64,000 nucleotides of DNA from Bipolaris cookei (taxonomy: Eukaryota; Ascomycota; Dothideomycetes; Pleosporales; Pleosporaceae): NCBI GenBank assembly GCA_002286855.1, contig NRSV01000012.1, forward strand, positions 124,001 to 188,000, written 5' to 3'. The translations under genes were made by a program, and so were the position numbers. The notes beneath the pieces were generated by a model. That model saw nothing but the letters and a program-made list of their open reading frames with translations. It ran no database searches and was not told where the DNA came from. This document shows positions 56,367-64,000 of this stretch, piece by piece. Position 1 is the stretch's first letter. Each line of letters opens with the position of its first letter.

Positions 56367-59300
56367 CTTACCCTTACCATGCTCTAATCTCTCACAACAC
56401 ACGTGTGATAATTGAGGGCGCCCCGCTCCGGGGCTTGAGCTACGCGTAAGTAATGTGTCGCGGGGACATCCGATGGATACGAGTTTGGGTATGGGGTGAA
56501 AGGGAAGATGCCATAGTACTCTAGTGAGAGTACGAAGAGACAGAGAGAAAGGCGCCGAGAGGAGGGTGGTCAGGCCCCACTGGTTGTATACTGTTAGGGC
56601 GAAGATTGGCTTGTTACCCCAGTCCCCCCATCACTCTCCCCCCTACTCCCGCATCATATTAAACAGATGTAAGTAGATTATGGCATTTTCTCGTTTGGGC
56701 TGGGTTGCGGTCTCGATGCTGGGTGGTTGCTCGAGTCAGGTAGGATTTACGCCTCTTTCGTTTTTCAGGTTACCTTACGGACGTACGGTCGCAAGTGTGC
56801 TTAGGAAAATGGGGGGGAAGGATGGATACCGTTATTTCTTTTTCTTGGGTTCTCTTCGGTAATTAGATAGATGCTAGCACTAGGGAATGAGGCATCCAGC
56901 TTCTCTCCTCTCGTTTTTTTTGGGATTTAGTGTACCAAATTGTCTTAGGGCGGAAGGGGTGGGGGACGTGCGAAGTTACATTCGTTGGGTTTGTAAGTGG
57001 TGGACTTCGAGACGAAGGAATCAGGCGAGTTGGTACTAGTAAGTAGAGAGCGCGCCAATCAGATGCAGGGATGGTGGGTATAGGAAAGGATTGCGAGCGA
57101 CGAGGCGAAAATGGGTACCCCACGCATTTTGCGCAGGGAAAAGGCGCCGAGGTTGTTTTTTTGTCGCGTTTGGGAAACCTGACGCTGCGACCCCCACGTA
57201 CCATGGCCGTTCTCGAGAGCCCAGCAGCCGGGTATTGCTAAACAATCCATGAAATTGATTCTATCATGTTTTTGACACTGTTCCAGCAGCTGCCTGTACC
57301 TGGATATCGCACACTGGGTCGTACCCAGTATCTGGAATAGCGGTGACGGCCATCACGTTTTGTTTGACGAGTCAATGAGACGTCCTACTAGTTGCAATAC
57401 CTTGGCTCCGATCACAGCGAAGACGACCACGAGGATGGGGGGCTGGAGCCAGGTGCTTCCTAGTAGCAGTAGGAAGCATCCATCCAGGCCACGCTTCATG
57501 ATTCCCTTCGGCCGTAACATGGTCCTTTCCAGGCCGAAGACGCCTGACGTCGCAACCCAAGAACGAGATGAGGGGGAACGGCGTGGCACTCCGTCATCTG
57601 ATCATCACCCGGTCGTCAACAGGCATGATGCTGGAAGAAGTTTTATACACGAGGATGCTTGGGAAAGAACCTGAGACGAAACAGAGTTGCGCGATATGCG
57701 CGATGCTAGTTCCCGCAGAATAGCCAAACTTTATCGCTCAGCTTCTGCCTTACGAAATTTTGTTTGGTAGCGAGCGTCTTAGTGAGGTGATCAACAATCG
57801 GAAAAGCCCACACCCTTCCGATAACTTTTTTTTTTTAAAATTCTTCCGGCAAGGGGGAGAGGGTCGAAAGACAGGTCGCGCGATGCAAAATGTCCGGCAT
57901 GGCGCAATGGCGCTTTGGTGCCAACAAGTAGTCCCATGAGTCGGCCCTTAGGCGTGCGTCTCCATAGTACGTATGTATGCTGACTCAAAGGACTTCCTCT
58001 CCGGAAAGTGAGAGATGGTTGGTTTTAGGGTTGCGGATGTGCAGGGACAGGGCCTGGGGGAAGGGTGCTTTGGGCAAACTAGGATGATCCCATCTGTCAT
58101 CTGCAGCACGGCCTTGACGTCGATTCCGCATGGAGCCCTAGTGTCGGAGTATTTGCTCGCCTGGCGCTAGAATGCGGTTCATATGCATCGTGGTGCGAAC
58201 GGACAAAGGGTAGGCATGAGCGTTCGTGCGGCGGTAAGAGGGCGATCACAGCTGTCACGCTGGCGTGAGTGGGATGCTGGCGCTTGGGACATGCTGGTAA
58301 CGCAGTGGAATGCTCCGACATTGACGTGTCGCCTCGAGTGTCAAAATGGTGAATGTTAATGACCGAGGTTGCTGGTGCTATTGGGTGGGGTGGGTTTTTT
58401 GCTCGACCACAGTGCAGCATGATACTCACCGCTCTTGCAGCCAGTGCGAATGCGAACCTCCCATCTCCACAATACACCCGCAATGGATTGGGATCCATAC
58501 TCGGCAGCTGTAAGTGTGTAGCAATTCAGAATGCATGGCCGTCGACCGCGGTTCTGGCAAACCTACGTCCCTTGTTCCATGCCCATTGGAACTACTCGTC
58601 CGTATAGCTCGTTTCGGCGTGTGAGTGCCTGGGCACGGCCATGGGACACGCGGCTAACGGCCGCCATGGGTGGTCGAGGCAATCAAAGGGCCAACGGTCG
58701 CACGTTGGTATGGGCGGATTCCTTCTCGAAGGTTGGCGTCCAGGGATCATGGCTGAAGGTCGTCGACGATACCTTGTACGTACGTGTACCTACTATGCAC
58801 GTAGTAGTAGACAATGGCCGCGCGCACCGCCGCGGCGCCAGCACGTGTGCTTGCGAAGTGGCCCAGCCATAGCTAAATCTCAGGACTACAATGGACCAAA
58901 AGATAGTATAGTAAGAGGAAATGGCGCACATGGAGAAACAAGAGCTGCCGGCCTTGGCTCTACTAACGCAAGGCTGACAGATTTGGTGCTGGGCTGGTGG
59001 CAGCCCACGGAAACTAGGTGATCATGGCGCAGGCGATGTTATTTCGAGCGCATCACCGTCTACCGCTAGGGACAATCACGGGTCGGTTCTGAAGGCCAGC
59101 AAAAAAAGAGGTGCAATTGCTGGCCGTGTTAGCGACCTGTAAGACGCGCCAAATAGCTGGCATCTTACCAGGGGGCCGGTTGGCCTCTCACCCACGCCGC
59201 CATTCCCCAATACTTGAATGCAGCCCTCGTGACGGCAACATGGTACGATGCCTCTTTTTCACTGCCGTTTCTGTGTAAGCATCTTGCCTTGGTCGCCGAA

Positions 59301-62034
59301 GAAGCCGTGGACGCACAGTGACGGCATACATCGAAGCTGTGCCCTCCGTCCCTTTCCCCCCTCTTGCCCATGACACACAGCTGCAGCAGCCATCGGAACC
59401 GGGCATGCGATACATCGCAAATGAAGAGTAGATAACAAACGAGCAGCGCGGGGCTGTCCGTGTGGTGACAACTTTTGCATGTGAGCCGCTCAAAGCAAGC
59501 GAGGCGGGAAATTGGCAAAGGGGGGCAAGAAAGGGAAAACCAGACAGGTGAAACACATTCCACAAGACTGGGAATGGGCCCAGAGCCGCCCCCTCCCCTC
59601 CGAACAGATGATGCGCAGATCTCTCTCCAAGCACGATCCACGGGCTTGAACGGATGCACTGATCCACCCTTCTCACCATCACACCCGATTGGCACACTTG
59701 GTGCCTCTTCGACGACGTGGCGCACCTTTGTTCATCTGCCTCCCGCGATTGCTTTTGGTGCCCGTCCTCCCAGCGGCTGACCTCGCTTAAGTCTATCACA
59801 TACGTACTTACTGTAGTCCATATGTACGTTACATGCATGTGCGAAATCGCATGTCGCCTGACAAGTCGCAGATTTGCTTCGTATCTCCTCCGCCCCCCAA
59901 AATGTGGCATTCACATCGTTTCTTTTTTCCCCCACAGGTTTGTGGGGGGAAAGTGAGAGGGTGTGTTTGAAAGGGAAAGCCATACAAGTGTTTTTTCTGG
60001 GCACTGAGTAGTTAACACGGTATCAAGTCCAAATCCAAGCAAAAGGGATCCAAAAAAGGGAAAAAAATATCTCGGTTCCGCCGAACAGTTTGGCAGGATT
60101 TCCTACTTTACTTGTTGTAGTAAGGGTTCACTCCCCCATCAGACGATTGATGTTTTGCCTTTGCTTTTTTTTGCCCTTTTGACTACGACCGCCCGAGAAG
60201 GCCTAACCGAGCTTACCTTACTCTGACTATTACCTGCAAGCTTGTCATCGGGCCATGTGGAGGGAGCGCCTCCCGAAGGCTTCCTAAAAGTCAAAGCAGT
60301 AGTAGCCGCTACGCATGCTATGGGCCAAGCCAGAGCTGGGGTTTCAGACTTATTGGATTGCACCAAATTCGTTATCCAGCAGACCTGGGGCTCGGATTCT
60401 GGTCGGGTGAGCGTCACCGCGCTCGGGGAATTGTTAAGTGATGATCGTCGCTCTAGCTTCATGCCTTTGTCGTTTGATTCAGAGTACTTACATACTAGAT
60501 ACATTCAAGTGCAGATTGGGGGGGTTGAGGCTCTATGCGAAGCAAGCCACATGCGGCTTTCGTCACATGTGCACTGCGCAGCAATATCGCTATGAATCAC
60601 CGGTCGCGAAGAAAAGCGAAGCGTTTTTATTTTTGAGGCGAAGGAGGGGGCCCCATAGTGCACAGATTTGAACTTTAGTGTTGTTGTTGGTCTTCGTAGG
60701 TGTATGGACGGCTGTAGATGACCAGACATCCGAGAAGTGGTGTGAATGGCGACATTGCAAGACAGCATATGGAGCTGCAAGTAATGACATGGCCAAGAGG
60801 TTAAGCGCTAAGACGACTCATGCGACCTGTACTGCTGATGGCGAAACAAAAAGGCCTCAGGCAGAGGGTAATCAAGTTTAATCCATCCAGCTCAAAGCGT
60901 AAGCTACTACGCAGTCTATTGTCATTGCGGTACTGAATACGAAGAAAAGGGGACGTGGTTATCAGCCATGTGAACAGATTTCTGGGCTCTTTACATTTAC
61001 AGTCTCCTTTATTGGGTATGCCGAAGTCGCTGTTGGTAAGACCATGTTGGCCGGTACCCGGACGGCGGTGGGCGGCGGATAAATGAGATCATGAACGCCA
61101 GCCCTGATCATAACAGGCTGCATTATGCGGCTGGGGAGCGTAGCACCATAGAACTGGGGGATGCTCAACTGACCCTTTTTCTTTTCCATCGGGCCTCCAT
61201 GCCCAGCTAATCGTTATTAGTTATTACGTTGGTGTATAAGCCGGGGGACGTGCAATGGACGGGGGACGAAGATCGACCGAGGTGGGTCTGGCGAGATATA
61301 CTTGTACGTACGTAGCCAAGGAGCCGTTGAAATGACGGAGCCTCTCGATGACTGTTTCCTCCAATTCGATGCAGCGACTACGCAAGCCTGGTTCCATGGG
61401 TAATCCATTGCGAGCAGCAAAGATGTCTTGGTTTGAAGTTGCGGGCGCCGAAGTGTATGCCCTGACGTCTTCAGTTTCCATTAGGTTTGGAAGCCAACAC
61501 ACGTTCCAGGCACAGCATCGTTCCCCTGCCTGACTAATCTCAATCATCAAAAAATGTGGCGATAGAGCAAGAGCGCGCTTATCAGTTGACCAAGAAAAAA
61601 AGTCATGAGATAGTAATATATTGATTTGTGCAATTTTGACACATGTCATAGCATTTGGCTGCATAACGCAACATCTCTACTATAATACAAAGAAATAAAA
61701 GTTATTTATCGGTTAAAAAACGATGCCGCGCTCCATGATGCGAGACAGAAAAGTCTGTCGTATGAGAAAAACCCAGGAATAAGATATGGGGAAATAAGCG
61801 TACAACATCGCGACTGATGGCGAAGTAGGATATCGTTAACAAACACGAAGAAAAAACTCCATTGAAATGCATAACATGGTGGGAAACCCCAAGGCGCCGA
61901 TGCAGAAGTCGTGCAAATGGTATCGTTGGCGAGATATGACAGAACAAAGCGTGTCATTGGAAGAGACTCAGAGTATGTCCAGGCTTGTCAAGGCCGATTG
62001 CGTAAGACGATTAGGTACGGCGGCTTTTGGCCCA
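56367..62034. other. 5.7-kb gene-poor region downstream of the FlbC-like gene
   Basis: Overlapping, compositional open frames on both strands (for example 59165-59910 in two frames, 58097-58498) have no recognisable domains. No tRNA, rRNA or snRNA was seen. Its right end contains the 3' flank of the FlbC-like gene. Confidence 0.45.
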
Positions 62035-63215
62035 TCATGCCGTCAGTGTGGTACTGGAGGCTGCGTGGCAACCTCGCTCATGTCGCTTCATGTTGCTGCG
62101 GACGCTGAAGGCTTTGCCGCATCCGGGTTGTGGGCACTTGTACGGCTTCTCGCCAGTGTGGCTGTGGCTGTGGATGCGCAGGCTGCTCGGGCGTGAAAAG
62201 GCCTTGTTGCAGGTGGAGCAAATGTAGCGGTCCTGTGGCTGTGGGAACTGTGACTGGCTTGAAGTGCTGATGTAGTGGTGGTGTTGCCATGGGTTTGAGC
62301 CGTTGGCGGCAGGGCTCGGTACAGGTACAGGCAGAGGCATGGCGTGCGGCTGAAAGTTTGAAGGCAGAGGACGCTGCGAGTAGAGCGGAGTGGTGTTGTA
62401 CGAGTGCTGCTCCGGCGAGTAGAATGAGGCTGATGACGCAGCTCCTGGAGAGGACTGGTAGGGAGACTGGCCGTATATGGAAGCACTGTAGGGCGACATG
62501 GAGTGGGACTGCATCGAGTCACGCTTCATTGGAGGCACTGTCGAGAAGTTCTGTCGCTGTTGGTGAGGTTCCATGTTGTTGAGTGCGCCGCCGACAAAGT
62601 AGGGAGTAGAAGCTGCCGAGTGGTTGGATGCTGCCGAAGGGGACTGGTTACCGTCGTGTGCAACGTCTGGGTGCATTGGTGGAGTCGGGGGTAGGGTCAT
62701 TCGTGAGTTGTTCGGGGCTGAGACTGGAGTGTATTGTGGTTGCGGCTGCTGCTCCTGCCTCAGCTGTGGCGATACCGACTTTCGTTGCTGTGACTGAGGG
62801 CTCTGGGAAGCTGGGAAACAAGTTAGCGATATGGACAGGGGAGGTTAGATGCAAGTGTAAGGGCCTTACCTGAATCAGAGGATGCCGTCTTTTCGTTGCC
62901 AGCGAATTCGAGGAGACTCGAGATGGACGGAAGCGAAGGCTTCTTCTCCTCGGCTGGGGGTGAAGGCGGAGACTGAGGCCGTTGCTGCTTCTGTGGTTGT
63001 TGGTGTTGTTGCTGATGTTGCACTTGCTGTCGGTATTGCTGCTCGACTTGCTGTGTGTGCGCGGGTGGTTGCACTGGGTATGAGGAGGCCGCAACACCCG
63101 ACATGGTATATCCACGAGGCTGAGGTTGTTGGTAGTATGCCGGGTGCTGTGGGTGTTGAAAGGCCTCTCGGTCCCGAACGCTGCCGTGTACCATGCTGGC
63201 GAGATGCATTGCCAT
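62035..63215 (-). CDS. flbC: C2H2 zinc-finger transcription factor, FlbC-like
   Basis: CDS is complement(join(62035..62810,62870..63215)), 373 aa, with a 59-nt phase-1 intron. The N-terminal part is Gln/Pro/Ser-rich with an LPSISSLLEFA motif, as often seen in fungal developmental regulators. Two adjacent C2H2 fingers lie at the extreme C-terminus: YICSTCNKAFSRPSSLRIHS with HSHTGEKPYKC, then CGKAFSVRSNMKRHERGCH. This arrangement (SRPSSLRIHSHSHTGEKP, then VRSNMKRHERGCH close to the stop) is typical of the FlbC family, which activates conidiation (brlA) in Aspergillus. Other AZF1-like two-finger factors are possible. The start at 63215 (MAMHLASMVHG) is the first ATG in frame. Confidence 0.85.
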
Positions 63216-64000
63216 GGATGAGGTGGTGGTGTAGGAGCTGAGAGTCACGGGTCACTGCAGGGGATGGGTGATGGAGAGAGAGTTGTAATAAGTTATGCAA
63301 AAGTGGGTGAAGGGGGAGTGGGCGGCGAACGAGTGATGACGAGATGGATGGTAGTCTGAGCGACGGGTACGGGCAGATGTATAGCAGTGCCAGGAATTCG
63401 GGCCTGCAGCGTTCAAGTACAATGTCTGGCGGATTGGCGAGATTCAGCACAAAGCCCGTTCGCACCGTAGCGTCGTCAGTGGACCTGTCGTTCCCTGTCC
63501 AAATTGCGTTTGAGCGGGCGATGAGGCGGCGGACCGTTGGCAAAAAGCCCACCTCTAACTGCACTTAGCCCGACGCTCAGTCCCTTGCAACGGCAATGCA
63601 GATGACAGACGAAGGCGGTTTAGAGTGAGGATGTGCACGACCCGTAGTAATGCCTTGGCCGAGCGATGCGCCCACACATGCCAGGCCGCCCAATCGATGC
63701 TGCGCCGGCGCAGGAGCGCTTTTCGGACACTCGACGACAGGGGCCCTGGTCGAGATCCCAGGACAGGCCGCGATGCACTGCAGATCGACCGTTCCAGGAG
63801 AAACTCGAGGAGAATCCTCGTGGGCTCGTCGGAAGCAAGCAAGCTCGCTGCTGCTGCCACCGCTGTGGCTGCTGGGATCGAGCAGAGGTCCCCCGGCACT
63901 GCCCTCGGAGCGGAACAACCCTCGCCGAGTCTCTTCGTCTCACACACGCCGCTGCCGCCGGATGACGATTCAAGTCGCCGGCGCTGCAGCCGTGCGTCGC
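63216..64000. other. Upstream region of the FlbC-like gene
   Basis: Promoter or leader DNA. The open frames at 63555-63973 overlap in several frames and show no domain. No gene is called. Confidence 0.45.

Noticed and set aside
59165..59910. Two overlapping minus-strand frames of 186 and 240 codons
   Set aside because: They use the same DNA in two frames, contain no recognisable motif and lie in gene-poor DNA.

Overview
This window is nuclear DNA of a filamentous ascomycete (Pezizomycotina, most likely Dothideomycetes/Pleosporales). Coding genes carry short introns (mostly 46-64 nt, GT...AG, CTAAC-like branch sites). The gene set is fungal: mitochondrial targeting peptides, an FlbC-like conidiation factor, a Mus7/Mms22 protein, a meiotic APC/C activator and calcipressin. 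The hAT transposon near 52-55 kb carries C-to-T changes in CpA context, as expected from RIP. The species assignment is inference.

Layout. 0-4.2 kb: 5'-truncated short-chain dehydrogenase, mitochondrial dicarboxylate carrier (with a 5-nt microexon) and, divergently, mitochondrial phenylalanyl-tRNA synthetase. 4.2-11.3 kb: gene-poor DNA with a 26-nt G run and several simple repeats. 11.3-16.2 kb: a Uds1-like coiled-coil protein and a ribose-phosphate pyrophosphokinase. 16.2-21.3 kb: gene-poor DNA. 21.3-50.9 kb: a dense housekeeping block holding a PrpF-family protein with an unusual C-terminal extension, GrpE/Mge1, Rpb3, calcipressin, eS6, an Ama1-type APC/C activator, Rab geranylgeranyltransferase alpha (Bet4), a small membrane protein, Mus7/Mms22, a large RRM protein assembled from two open blocks, an Fmp46-like redox protein, eS30 (with an 8-nt microexon) and a CREG-like secreted protein. 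50.9-62.0 kb: gene-poor DNA interrupted by a complete but dead hAT element (TIRs and a perfect 8-bp target-site duplication). 62.0-63.2 kb: an FlbC-like C2H2 transcription factor.

Functional themes are mitochondrial maintenance (carrier, PheRS, Mge1, Fmp46), translation and transcription (eS6, eS30, Rpb3), cell cycle and genome stability (Ama1, Mus7/Mms22), and signalling or development (calcipressin, FlbC-like). There is no biosynthetic cluster, and no CRISPR, tRNA or rRNA gene was recognised. Neighbouring genes are often divergent with 200-320 bp shared promoters (DIC1/MSF1, PrpF/MGE1, AMA1/BET4, small membrane protein/MMS22).

I found no convincing new biological system. The most informative observations are the two microexons, the RIP-scarred hAT copy, the splice that merges two apparent genes into one RRM gene, and the PrpF extension. 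Exon joins were worked out by eye from splice consensus, phase and family conservation, without RNA data.
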